DNA of 64,000 bases, taken from assembly GCA_016709965.1 (NCBI GenBank), contig JADJLT010000006.1:806001-870000 (forward strand), in the 5' to 3' direction. The notes beneath the pieces were generated by a model, which had not been told where the DNA came from, did not search any database, and worked only from the letters and a program-made list of their open reading frames with translations. Source of the stretch: Betaproteobacteria bacterium. Lineage in GTDB: Bacteria > Pseudomonadota > Gammaproteobacteria > Burkholderiales > Rhodocyclaceae. Made by a program: the position numbers and the translations under genes. Of the stretch, positions 27,515 to 35,547 are shown piece after piece; position 1 is the first letter of the stretch, and each line of letters begins with the position of its first letter.

Positions 27515-29092
27515 TTACTCGACGAAACGGCCCTTGAGAGCAAAGATGCCCTGCGGACGTTTCTGGATGAAGATGATGATGCAGACGAGGATGCTGATCT
27601 TGGCGATGACCGCCCCGGCCCAGCCTTCGAGCAGCTTGCTGAAAATGCCCAGGCCAAGTGCCGCCCAGACCGCGCCGGCAAGCTGCCCGACGCCGCCGAC
27701 GACAACCACCATGAATGAATCAACGATGTAGCCCTGGCCCATGTCCGGCCCGACGTTGGAAATCTGCGACAGCGCCACGCCGCCAAGACCAGCGATGCCG
27801 GCACCGAGGGCGAAAGCCATGGTGTCGATGCGCGAGGTCGGTACGCCGACGCAGCCGGCCATCGGGCGGTTCTGCGTCACGGCGCGGACGAACATGCCCA
27901 GACGCGTCTTGTTCATCAGCACCCAGACCAGGAAGAGCACGAACATGGCGAAGCCGATGATGATGATGCGGTTCCACGGCAACATCAGGTTGGGCATGAC
28001 TTCGATGCCGCCGGACATCCAGGTCGGGTTGGACACCTCGACGTTCTGGGCGCCGAACAACACGCGGGCGGTCTGAATCAGGACCAGCGAAATACCCCAG
28101 GTGGCAAGCAGAGTCTCCAGTGTGCGACCGTAGAGCCAGCGGATCACCGTGCGTTCCATGATCACGCCGACCATGGCGGCGGTAAAGAACGCGACCGGGA
28201 TGGCAGCTGGCAGATACCAGTCGATGTAGTCGGGCATGAAGGCCCGGAACAGCGTCTGCATGCCGTAGGTGGCGTAGGCGCCAACCATCAGCAATTCGCC
28301 GTGGGCCATGTTGATGATGCCCATGACGCCGTAGGTGATGGCCAGACCAAGCGCGCCGAGCAGCAGGATGCTGCCGAGCGACAGGCCAGAGAAGGCGCGG
28401 CCGACGTTTTCGGCAATGGCCAGTCGGCTGTCGATGGCCTTGACCGCCGCAATCGCCTCGTAGCGGACCTTGTCATCTGCTTCATTCGCCTTGTCGGTCA
28501 GCGGCAGCAGAACACTTTTGATGGTCGGCGACGACGTTTCGGCCAGCGCCTTGACCGCAGCCAGCCGGGCAGCCGGGTCGGCATTGCCGAGATTGGCCTG
28601 GGCGTAGGCCAGGGTCAGCAGTGACTTGATCTCGCCATCGGTTTCCTTCTCCAGCGCCAGCTTGAGTAGCGGCGCCATGCTCGGGCTGACCTTGCTTTGC
28701 AATTCGCCGGCTGAGGCCAGTCGCACTTCGCGGTCAGCATCGAACAGCTTGAGGGCGGCCAGCGCGCTGGCCAATTCGCCGCGAATGCGGTTGTTAACCG
28801 TGATGCTCTCCGGATTGGCCGGCATCTTGATCGCTTGCCCGGTGGCTGCATCGAATGCCTTGTCGTCGGCGATGATCACCACCTTGTCGCCGGCGAGAAA
28901 CAGGCTGTCCTCAGACATGGCCGTCAGCACGCGGACGGCGTCCGGGTCGGCATTCTGGGTGATCTGCTGGATGGCAGTCACCTTGTCGCTGGAGTCCTCA
29001 GCCGCCAGTTGGCGAACCCGCCCCGGGTCCAGCGCCGCCTGCGCCGACAGGCTGCCGAGGCAGATCAATAAAGCAATCAAAGTTTTTTTCAT
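27515..29092 (-). CDS. urtB: Urea ABC transporter permease UrtB with N-terminal periplasmic domain
   Basis: Protein of 525 aa: signal peptide 1-19, an extra N-terminal region about 20-225 with helical repeat character, then a LivH-type permease domain about 230-525 (GVMGIINMAHGELLMVGAYA, MFVRAVTQNRPMAGCVGV, GQGYIVDSFMVVVVGGVGQL). The long N-terminal extension is normal for UrtB and absent from branched-chain amino-acid permeases, which supports urea specificity. It is first of urtBCDE. An upstream block shared with urtA (29109-29173) suggests its own regulated promoter. Confidence 0.92.
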   Translation of the reverse strand: MKKTLIALLICLGSLSAQAALDPGRVRQLAAEDSSDKVTAIQQITQNADPDAVRVLTAMSEDSLFLAGDKVVIIADDKAFDAATGQAIKMPANPESITVNNRIRGELASALAALKLFDADREVRLASAGELQSKVSPSMAPLLKLALEKETDGEIKSLLTLAYAQANLGNADPAARLAAVKALAETSSPTIKSVLLPLTDKANEADDKVRYEAIAAVKAIDSRLAIAENVGRAFSGLSLGSILLLGALGLAITYGVMGIINMAHGELLMVGAYATYGMQTLFRAFMPDYIDWYLPAAIPVAFFTAAMVGVIMERTVIRWLYGRTLETLLATWGISLVLIQTARVLFGAQNVEVSNPTWMSGGIEVMPNLMLPWNRIIIIGFAMFVLFLVWVLMNKTRLGMFVRAVTQNRPMAGCVGVPTSRIDTMAFALGAGIAGLGGVALSQISNVGPDMGQGYIVDSFMVVVVGGVGQLAGAVWAALGLGIFSKLLEGWAGAVIAKISILVCIIIFIQKRPQGIFALKGRFVE

Positions 29093-29108
29093 GAAGTATC
29101 CGTCCGCA

Positions 29109-29173
29109 ATTGGTGCAGTGCAGCGACAGGTTACGGGGCGGACCGTGGATCAGGAATACGATGAATTGCGTAG
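29109..29173 (-). promoter_or_regulatory. urtB upstream block shared with urtA
   Basis: About 60 bp aligns with the block before urtA: shared words (plus strand) TGCAGTGCA, CAG-TTACG, TCAGGA and AATACG-N6-TGCGTAGG, in the same order and at nearly the same spacing. On the gene strand the distal part reads CCTACGCAATTCATCGTATT, with TACG and CGTA arms 8 bp apart. Probably a regulator site plus promoter 20-80 bp before urtB. Confidence 0.6.
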
Positions 29174-29465
29174 GCGCCCAATGCCCGGCACGCCGCCATT
29201 TACGGGCAGCGGGGCGGGATGTCGCGGGAGCCGGTCCGGCAAGCACATGCTCCCAATTGAGCAGGGCACGGATATGGTTCCAGGCAATTGAGAAAAACGA
29301 GACCGCGAACGCACCTTCGGCTTTTTTAATGCGGAATCGTGCAGTGTTGCCCGCCGGAACTCATCGGGGTTGGCCAAGCTAAATCATTAAGTAGACCGGG
29401 CGAGTCGAACGGCAACTCGGTGCCCAAAGGCGACGTTCGCCTGATTGAAGATTTCGTGGTCTTAA
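29174..29465. other. Spacer upstream of urtB
   Basis: About 290 bp beyond the shared promoter block and before the stop of the exported-protein gene. I see no gene, repeat or convincing terminator in it. Confidence 0.4.
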
Positions 29466-30182
29466 CTACTGCGGGGATGCCCTCGGTGAGATGGGAATGG
29501 GAGATTTTGCACCTTCTGGTGACGCCCATCCTCCATCAATCCGATGCAATACTGGGCAACCGGGATAGGTGTTTTGAATTTCTTCCCGCAAAATAACGTC
29601 ATATTTCTGCCCCACATAACGGTTCTGTTCTTTAACCTGTGCCACGCTGTAGAAGGGTTTCAGCGACCTACTCGCAGGTCTACCGATAATGACGTTGGAT
29701 TTTTTCAGCGCAATTGGGAATTCCGCCAAGGCAATGCGTTTCCACTGATTATTCTCGTACTTGAAGAGTATTTGCGGAGGATTGGGGCGCATCCATTTGT
29801 TGTAGGCAATACAGCCAGCGGGGTAAGTGGCGATAAAAGGCACACCTTTCACCACATCAAAAAGAATTAGGTTCAGACTATTCGGTTCAGATACGAGATC
29901 ACTAAAATTCGTTTTCCAGATAATTTTTTGGCCAGTGCTGGGCAGAATAAATGTGACGGTTTCGTCCTGTACCTCACGTTCAGTGCTTTCGAGAGTTGGA
30001 TAGCCACCGAGGTTATAGAACCTCTCAGAGACAATGACCTGACCATCATGCAACAACACTTCCTCTTTCCAACTCATCGTGCTACCACCAAATCCGAATA
30101 GCCCAGCATTCGCAATGGAACTTGCCAATATCAAGCTAAGGAAAGAGAGAAATTTCAGGGCAGTCAATCGAGAGTGAGACAT
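29466..30182 (-). CDS. AT-rich exported protein of unknown function
   Basis: Protein of about 238 aa, not recognised. Signal peptide about 1-25 (FLSFLSLILASSIANAG), then a mostly beta-type soluble domain with VLLHDGQVIVSERFYNLGG, PSTGQKIIWKTNF and FKYENNQWKRIAL. The start ATG 30182 has AAAGG about 10 bp upstream; an ATG three codons earlier has that motif too close. Codon use is more AT-rich than the urt genes on either side, consistent with acquisition. It lies in the gap between the cynS/CheW genes and urtB on the same strand, but spacers of 370-430 bp argue against a tight operon. Confidence 0.6.
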   Translation of the reverse strand: MSHSRLTALKFLSFLSLILASSIANAGLFGFGGSTMSWKEEVLLHDGQVIVSERFYNLGGYPTLESTEREVQDETVTFILPSTGQKIIWKTNFSDLVSEPNSLNLILFDVVKGVPFIATYPAGCIAYNKWMRPNPPQILFKYENNQWKRIALAEFPIALKKSNVIIGRPASRSLKPFYSVAQVKEQNRYVGQKYDVILREEIQNTYPGCPVLHRIDGGWASPEGAKSPIPISPRASPQ

Positions 30183-30230
30183 GGCAACCATGCCTTTATT
30201 TTGGAAATAAATTCGCCAATCATATCGCAT

Positions 30231-30612
30231 GTCGACCGGCAGCTTGTGGCCGATCCATGCCTGATGACAGCTGATTTAGTGGTTATCTGTCATTGATAAG
30301 CATCTGGCAAGAATATGTGTCGGCACTTTGGTTTTGGCAAGCTTATGGCTTCAGGAATCGGTGTCAGGCGTACGCTCATTGCCCAGACGCTGATGTCGAG
30401 GCTAAATCATGGTTCAGGGGGTGGCAAATTATGCGTCTCGGGATATAGGAGCGTGTGCGTGCCAGGCAGCCGCGGGAGCGCTGGGCATTTCCACGGTCAA
30501 CCGGAAAATTTAGCCAAATTTGAAATTTTTTCCGGCGCATCGTCAGGCTTGCCGGGCAGGGGCGTTCTGCCCATGACAAGCCTGAAGCATCTGTCTTACG
30601 CCATGCCGGCGC
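30231..30612. other. Spacer with a dispersed repeat and a strong hairpin
   Basis: Holds the repeat at 30488-30530. Directly after it is an inverted repeat, TCAGGCTTG-CC-GGGCAG paired with CTGCCC-ATGA-CAAGCCTGA (30545-30592), which may terminate the CheW-protein transcript's flank or belong to the repeat element. Nothing else seen. Confidence 0.5.
30488..30530 (+). repeat. Dispersed CGGTCAACCGG element
   Basis: Near-consensus copy: TTTCCACGGTCAACCGGAAA, then TTTAGCCAAATTTGAAATTT. Confidence 0.8.
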
Positions 30613-33171
30613 CTAGAATTTGTCGAGCAGGCTGGCGATGCTGGCGACGGAAAGCAGGGTCAGCATTTTTCCTTTGCCGGAGGCCGATTTGACGATTGAG
30701 GCAAGTAGCGGCGTTACCCCGACAAAGATATTGCCTGCGGGCTCGATCGATTCGAGCGCAACTTCCGGAATATCCCCTAGGCTGTCTACGAGCAGGCCAA
30801 AGCGCTTGCCGGTGTCGCTTTTGATGACGATGACTTGCATCTCGACCGGGCAATCCGCACCCTTGATCCCCAGCGCCGTGCGCAAGTTGTAAAGCGGGAT
30901 GGCCGCCGACTGGTAAATCATGCTGCCGTGGATCTGTGACGGCGCATTGGGAATCCGCACGGCGCCCTTCAGTTCAATCGCCTCGACGATATCGCCGACA
31001 TGCAGCCCGAGCCAGTGATCGCCGACATGGAAGGTGGCGATCTCGATGCCGTTCACGTGCTGGTTGGCACCTCTCTGAAAATCGGCGGCCATTGCCTTGC
31101 CGGGCGATTTTTCAAAACGCATGACCGGTGATTCGACTGCGGAGACTTCACCCATGGGCACGATGACGAGGGCAATGACATCGTTGCGATAGGGATCGGT
31201 ACTTCCTTTGTATTCTCGGTAGCCGGACGACTGGCGGGCGCCGACGGCAAGTATCTGATTGCCCAGCACGATGAGGCGCGACTCGCCATGCGGCTGCTTG
31301 GCCGCGGTCAGTAGATCGGCCGGGAGTTCAAACCTGGCGCCGACCGGGAAGCGCTCGTCGGTTGATGCGATGACGAGGCACTGCGCATCGATGAAGAGTC
31401 CGAATGCTTCCGGCAACTCGGGCGGCAGGGCGTCTTGCAGCATGGTTGCGAATTGCGCCTTGCTGTCAAAGACGATACCGATGCCGCCAACCACCTTGCC
31501 GGGGCCGTCAAGCAGTGCGGCGCCGTAGATATAGCTTGGCCGCCCGCCGTAAAGCGCGGTTGGGGAAAAGTCCGAAACGACATAGCGGTCCGGCGTGGTC
31601 AGCATCAGGGTGTTGCGCGCCCATTCGGCATTCAGGTTTGTGCCGACCAAGCCTTCGTATTGTGTCCGCGAGACGCCGACAACGCATTGCTCGTTGTCGA
31701 AAACCAGAAGATTTTCGTAGACCGTGTAGAGATCGTTTATTTCGCACAGGCGCCGGGAAACGGCTTCGCAGCGATCAGCCCCATCCGCCTTGGCCAATGC
31801 CTGACCAAAGAGCGGGTCAAGCGCCCACCAGCGGCAATCGTTGGCACGCTCATAGAGATTGCGGTCCATGATGTCGATGGCCAACTGGGCGAGAAAACGG
31901 CAATCGTCGAGGGTCGAGGCGATGACCGTCTGCTGGAGCCTGCCGATGGACTGCGCAAATACGTCTTTCATGCGCAGCCCGGTAGCGCTGATTTCAGACA
32001 GCAGAATTTTTGAAAATGACGGGTTGCTGTTGGCTTTATTGGCCGAGCTCTGACGGATATTGCCGTTCCACACCGAGCGTTCAAGCTCGCGCTGGATCGA
32101 TTCTGCCTGCCGCGGAATTGATTTGAGGGCCGGCGAGAAGATGCTGTCGCTGTTCAGGATGGCCATGTACAGCGATGGATCGAGGTTATCCAGGGCGTGA
32201 TTTTGCGCCGCGCTGCCACCAAAGGCATACTCGATCGGCACCAGGACAAGGGCGCTCCAGCCCGGCCCCATGTAACCCTGATAGCCATGCGTGGTGCGCC
32301 GGCTGATGAGGAAATTACGTCCGGCAAAGCGCATCAGGGCGCCATCGGCATAGGCCGCATTCAGGCGTGCGCCCAGGGGGATCAGGTAGGGTTCGCTGCA
32401 GGCGATGACCGTATTTTTGTCGTCGAGCAGGGCGATCATGCTCCAGTCGTCGCCACGCTCAAGACCGTTGAAAATCCGCTGCATTTCGTCCGGCAGATCG
32501 AAGCACAGGCAAAGGACGGCGACAGCCCGTCCGCTCGTGTCATTGACCCGATACGAATAGATCAGCGTCGGCGAGCGGTGTGTGAAAAGGGAGCTTTGGT
32601 CGTAGGACTCGACGTAAGGGGCCGATGTCGTCAAGGCTTCATGAACAAAGCGGTCGGTGCACTGCTGAATGCCTTCAACCGGCAGCGTGCGCTCAAGGAT
32701 GTCGCCCTGCGGTGAGAGAAGGACGACATCGAAATAGACTGAATATTTCTCGATGTACGCCTTGAATCTGCCGTTCAGCGCGGTGGCTGCGCCGTACTCG
32801 GCTGACTCGCCTTGCATGGCAAATTTCCGGATGCGTTCGTCGGTGGCGAGAAATCCGATGTCGGCGGTCCGTTCAAACAGATTGCGTACAAGGATGTCGA
32901 TGGTGACCTGCGCTTTGGCCGAGATGTCCTGAACGCGTCGGGCCAGCGTCCGGTTGGCCAGGTTGTTGAGCAGGCTGCTGGTCAATGCCGAGAAGGCTGC
33001 CCGGGTGCTACCCATGTCGGTGGTCGTTGCCGAGAGATGCCCCAGCAGGTTCAGGTTGTCCCAGACGGCCTGAAGGTTTTGCAAGGACTCACGATATTCC
33101 TCGACGAGTTGCATGTGCGGCAACAAATTGAGTAGTCCGTCTTCGACCTCGATACCTTTGTAAGACCCCAT
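30613..33171 (-). CDS. Soluble double-Cache-like sensor with C-terminal CheW domain
   Basis: Protein of 852 aa with no clear membrane segment. The N-terminal helical region about 1-100 and a Cache-like sensor about 105-320 (VDILVRNLFERTADIGFLAT ... FDVVLLSPQGDILERT) are followed by a second, similar sensor about 420-670 (IDIMDRNLYERANDCRWWAL ... YTVYENLLVFDNEQCVVGVS). A CheW domain ends the protein, about 690-852 (IEIATFHVGDHWLGLHVGDI, RFGLLVDSLGDIPEV). The two sensor modules look like internal duplicates. There is no methyl-accepting signalling domain, so it probably couples a cytoplasmic signal directly to CheA arrays as a scaffold. Start at ATG 33171; an in-frame TTG lies 4 codons upstream. 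Ligand unknown; its neighbours urtA and cynS suggest a nitrogen compound. Confidence 0.75.
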   Translation of the reverse strand: MGSYKGIEVEDGLLNLLPHMQLVEEYRESLQNLQAVWDNLNLLGHLSATTTDMGSTRAAFSALTSSLLNNLANRTLARRVQDISAKAQVTIDILVRNLFERTADIGFLATDERIRKFAMQGESAEYGAATALNGRFKAYIEKYSVYFDVVLLSPQGDILERTLPVEGIQQCTDRFVHEALTTSAPYVESYDQSSLFTHRSPTLIYSYRVNDTSGRAVAVLCLCFDLPDEMQRIFNGLERGDDWSMIALLDDKNTVIACSEPYLIPLGARLNAAYADGALMRFAGRNFLISRRTTHGYQGYMGPGWSALVLVPIEYAFGGSAAQNHALDNLDPSLYMAILNSDSIFSPALKSIPRQAESIQRELERSVWNGNIRQSSANKANSNPSFSKILLSEISATGLRMKDVFAQSIGRLQQTVIASTLDDCRFLAQLAIDIMDRNLYERANDCRWWALDPLFGQALAKADGADRCEAVSRRLCEINDLYTVYENLLVFDNEQCVVGVSRTQYEGLVGTNLNAEWARNTLMLTTPDRYVVSDFSPTALYGGRPSYIYGAALLDGPGKVVGGIGIVFDSKAQFATMLQDALPPELPEAFGLFIDAQCLVIASTDERFPVGARFELPADLLTAAKQPHGESRLIVLGNQILAVGARQSSGYREYKGSTDPYRNDVIALVIVPMGEVSAVESPVMRFEKSPGKAMAADFQRGANQHVNGIEIATFHVGDHWLGLHVGDIVEAIELKGAVRIPNAPSQIHGSMIYQSAAIPLYNLRTALGIKGADCPVEMQVIVIKSDTGKRFGLLVDSLGDIPEVALESIEPAGNIFVGVTPLLASIVKSASGKGKMLTLLSVASIASLLDKF

Positions 33172-33413
33172 TCGCTGCACCAAGAATTTTAAGCAATCAC
33201 TAAATGAAGCAAGACTTGGTCCTATGGGTTTGCGCCGTTTTTACCGCAATTTTTCATAAAAAGTGCATTCATTCGGGGCAAGACGCAAAAACACGCACCA
33301 CGCTGGGGGGTGAGTAATCGGATCGGCGAAAGATACGGGTTGTTGGTAGCCAACGCGATCGTGCTCGTGGTTCGCCATGGGGGCGCAAGAGCCATCCGCA
33401 AAGCAAAGGCCCG

Positions 33414-33463
33414 ATTCCCACGGTCAACCGGAAAATCGGGCCAAATTTGAAAGTTTTTATGGC
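33414..33463 (+). repeat. Dispersed CGGTCAACCGG element
   Basis: Best-preserved copy: ATTCCCACGGTCAACCGGAA, then AATCGGGCCAAATTTGAAAG and TTTTTATGGC. It ends 2 bp before the cynS stop codon, i.e. immediately downstream of cynS. Confidence 0.85.
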
Positions 33464-33465
33464 GA

Positions 33466-33909
33466 TCAGTAAGTCTTGTAGGGCAGGAATTTGCCGCTCA
33501 TGACGATCCTGACGCGATCACCTTTGGGGTCCGGCTCGCGGGTCAGGTCCATGTTGAAATCGATGGCGCTCATGATGCCGTCGCCGAACTCTTCGTGGAT
33601 CAGGGACTTGAAGGTGGTGCCATAGACGTTGATCAGCTCGTAGAAACGGTAGATCAGCGGGTCGGTGGGCACAGCGGTGGGCAGCGAGCCCTTGTAGGGT
33701 GCGACCTGAAGCTGGGTGATCGCTTCTTCCGGCAGGTCGAGGGCGGCGCCGACGGCCTTGGCCTGGGCTTCGGTCAGTGTCATCTGGCCGAGCAGGGCGG
33801 CGGTACTCCATTCCTTGCTATGGCCGATGAGTTCGGCCAGCTTGGCCCAGGTCAGTTTTTTCTTCACTTTTTGGGTAACGATCAGATCGGTGACTTCTTC
33901 GCGGTTCAT
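33466..33909 (-). CDS. cynS: Cyanate hydratase (cyanase)
   Basis: Protein of 147 aa that converts cyanate and bicarbonate to ammonia and CO2 (via carbamate). The N-terminal helix-turn-helix-like domain is followed by the catalytic domain with the invariant residues R88 and E91 (YRFYELINVYG) and S114 (GDGIMSAIDF). It forms a decamer in known structures. Located directly after urtA on the same strand, with a strong hairpin in between, so it is probably expressed by read-through from urtA. This fits detoxification of cyanate, which forms spontaneously from urea. Confidence 0.95.
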   Translation of the reverse strand: MNREEVTDLIVTQKVKKKLTWAKLAELIGHSKEWSTAALLGQMTLTEAQAKAVGAALDLPEEAITQLQVAPYKGSLPTAVPTDPLIYRFYELINVYGTTFKSLIHEEFGDGIMSAIDFNMDLTREPDPKGDRVRIVMSGKFLPYKTY

Positions 33910-33928
33910 GGTGTTGTCCTTGTAAAGC

Positions 33929-33961
33929 GTTAGAAAAACGGGGGCCGAAGCCCCCGTGTTT
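33929..33961 (-). terminator. Rho-independent terminator after urtA
   Basis: On the minus strand ACGGGGGC-TTC-GGCCCCCGT is followed by TTTTT: an 8 bp GC stem, a short loop and a U tract. It lies 22 bp after the urtA stop and 20 bp before cynS, so it likely lets urtA (binding protein) be made in excess of downstream genes. Confidence 0.85.
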
Positions 33962-33982
33962 GCGACTGACAGGTCCGGCGGA

Positions 33983-35245
33983 TTACTTCATCTCCGGCTC
34001 GTCCTTCTTCTTGTCGTTGCCGGTGATGTACGGGCTCCACGGCTGGGCCTTGATCGGGCCGGGCGTCTTCCAGACGACATTGAACTGGCCATCGGCCTTG
34101 ATTTCGCCGATGAACACCGGCTTGTGCAGGTGGTGGTTCTTTTCGTCCATCTTGATCACGAAGCCATCCGGTGCCTTGAAGGTCTGACCGGCCATGGCGG
34201 CGATCACCTTGTCGGTATCGGTCGACTTGGCCTTCTCGACGGCCTGCGCCCACATGTGGATACCGACGTAGGTGGCTTCCATCGGGTCGTTGGTGACGAC
34301 TGTCTTGGCATTCGGCAGCTTGTTCTTGACCGCCCAGTCCTTGTACATCTTGATGAACTTGGCGTTCTCCGGGTTCTTCAGCGACTCGAAGTAGTTCCAG
34401 GCTGCCAGGTGGCCAAGCAGCGGCTTGGTATCGACACCACGCAACTCTTCTTCGCCGACCGAGAAGGCAACGACCGGGACGTCGGTGGCCTTCAGGCCGG
34501 CATTGCCGAGTTCCTTGTAGAACGGCACGTTGGAGTCGCCATTGATGGTGGACACCACGGCGGTCTTCTTGCCTTCGGAGGCGAATTTCTTGATCTTGGC
34601 GATGATGGTCTGGTAATCGCTATGACCGAATGGGGTGTACTCTTCCATGATGTCGGCTTCGGCAACACCCTTGGACTTCAGGAAGGCGCGCAGGATCTTG
34701 TTGGTCGTGCGCGGATAGACGTAGTCGGTGCCGAGCAGCACGAAGCGCTTGGCTTCGCCGCCGTCCTTGGACATCAGGTATTCGACGGCCGGGATGGCTT
34801 GCTGGTTGGGGGCGGCACCGGTGTAGAACACGTTCTTCTCGAGTTCTTCACCTTCGTACTGCACCGGGTAGAAGAGCAGGCCATTCAATTCCTTGTAAAC
34901 CGGCAGCACGGACTTGCGGGAAACCGACGTCCAGCAACCGAAGGTCACGGCAACCTTGTCCTTGGTCAGCAGCTGGCGGGCCTTTTCGGCGAACAGCGGC
35001 CAGTTGGAAGCCGGATCGACGACGACCGGCTCGAGCTTCTTGCCCATCACGCCGCCAGCCTTGTTGATTTCGTCGATGGTCATCAGCACGGTTTCCTTGA
35101 GCGCCGTCTCGGAAATGGCCATGGTGCCGGACAGGGAGTGCAGGACGCCGACCTTGATGGTGTCGGCGGCATGGACGGCCATGCCGAAGGAAGACAGTGC
35201 AGCGGCCAGGACAGTGGCCTTGATGAAGTGACGACGATTGCTCAT
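33983..35245 (-). CDS. urtA: Urea ABC transporter substrate-binding protein UrtA
   Basis: Periplasmic binding protein of 420 aa. The N-terminus SNRRHFIKATVLAAAL has a twin-arginine pattern (RRHFIK) and signal peptide to about 33. The mature part has the UrtA-type IKVGVLHSLSGTMAISE, TFGCWTSVSRKSVLPV, FYPVQYEGEE and VLLGTDYVYPRTTNKI, characteristic of urea or short-chain amide binders rather than leucine binders. Start ATG 35245 is supported by AGGAG 6 bp upstream. Separated from urtBCDE by about 5 kb with cynS, the CheW protein and an unknown gene, an uncommon arrangement. Confidence 0.94.
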   Translation of the reverse strand: MSNRRHFIKATVLAAALSSFGMAVHAADTIKVGVLHSLSGTMAISETALKETVLMTIDEINKAGGVMGKKLEPVVVDPASNWPLFAEKARQLLTKDKVAVTFGCWTSVSRKSVLPVYKELNGLLFYPVQYEGEELEKNVFYTGAAPNQQAIPAVEYLMSKDGGEAKRFVLLGTDYVYPRTTNKILRAFLKSKGVAEADIMEEYTPFGHSDYQTIIAKIKKFASEGKKTAVVSTINGDSNVPFYKELGNAGLKATDVPVVAFSVGEEELRGVDTKPLLGHLAAWNYFESLKNPENAKFIKMYKDWAVKNKLPNAKTVVTNDPMEATYVGIHMWAQAVEKAKSTDTDKVIAAMAGQTFKAPDGFVIKMDEKNHHLHKPVFIGEIKADGQFNVVWKTPGPIKAQPWSPYITGNDKKKDEPEMK

Positions 35246-35283
35246 GGAAGCTCCTCGGACGTTGATTGATCTGTTCAAACTGC

Positions 35284-35349
35284 GTTGTTGCAGTGCAATG
35301 CCAGATTACGACCGGGGTTGTTCAGGAGAAATACGTTAGATTGCGTAGG
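35284..35349 (-). promoter_or_regulatory. urtA upstream block shared with urtB
   Basis: Counterpart of 29109-29173, with AATACG-N6-TGCGTAGG (gene strand CCTACGCAATCTAACGTATT; TACG/CGTA arms 8 bp apart). Further TGCGT words follow to 35369, suggesting more than one binding site. It lies about 40-105 bp before the urtA start. The segment TGGCATTGCACTGCA looks like a sigma-54 site but its GG-GC spacing is 9, not 10. Confidence 0.6.
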
Positions 35350-35410
35350 GTGCGTCTACTTATGCGTAGTCGATGGGGGCGACAACAGGGTGCGCGGCCA
35401 TCTGGTGGCG

Positions 35411-35450
35411 ATTGCCGCGGTCAACGGCAAAATAGGCTGAAAATTGAAAT
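35411..35450 (+). repeat. Dispersed CGGTCAACCGG element, diverged
   Basis: ATTGCCGCGGTCAACGGCAA followed by GGCTGAAAATTGAAATG; core has one transposition (ACGGC for ACCGG). It lies between the urtA promoter block and the hemerythrin kinase. Confidence 0.6.
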
Positions 35451-35547
35451 GCGGCAGGAAGCATGGGCGCACCACTGTTTCGCCGCATGCTCGATGATCG
35501 GTGTTGCTGCCCTGAACCACTCGACCCGCTATGTGCGCAAATGCCTG

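Noticed and set aside
33956..35269. Plus-strand frame of 437 codons
   Set aside because: Antisense shadow of urtA, whose family motifs and ribosome-binding site are clear.
35290..35306. Sigma-54-like sequence TGGCATTGCACTGCA before urtA
   Set aside because: Only 9 bp lie between the GG and GC instead of 10, and the urtB counterpart does not preserve it.
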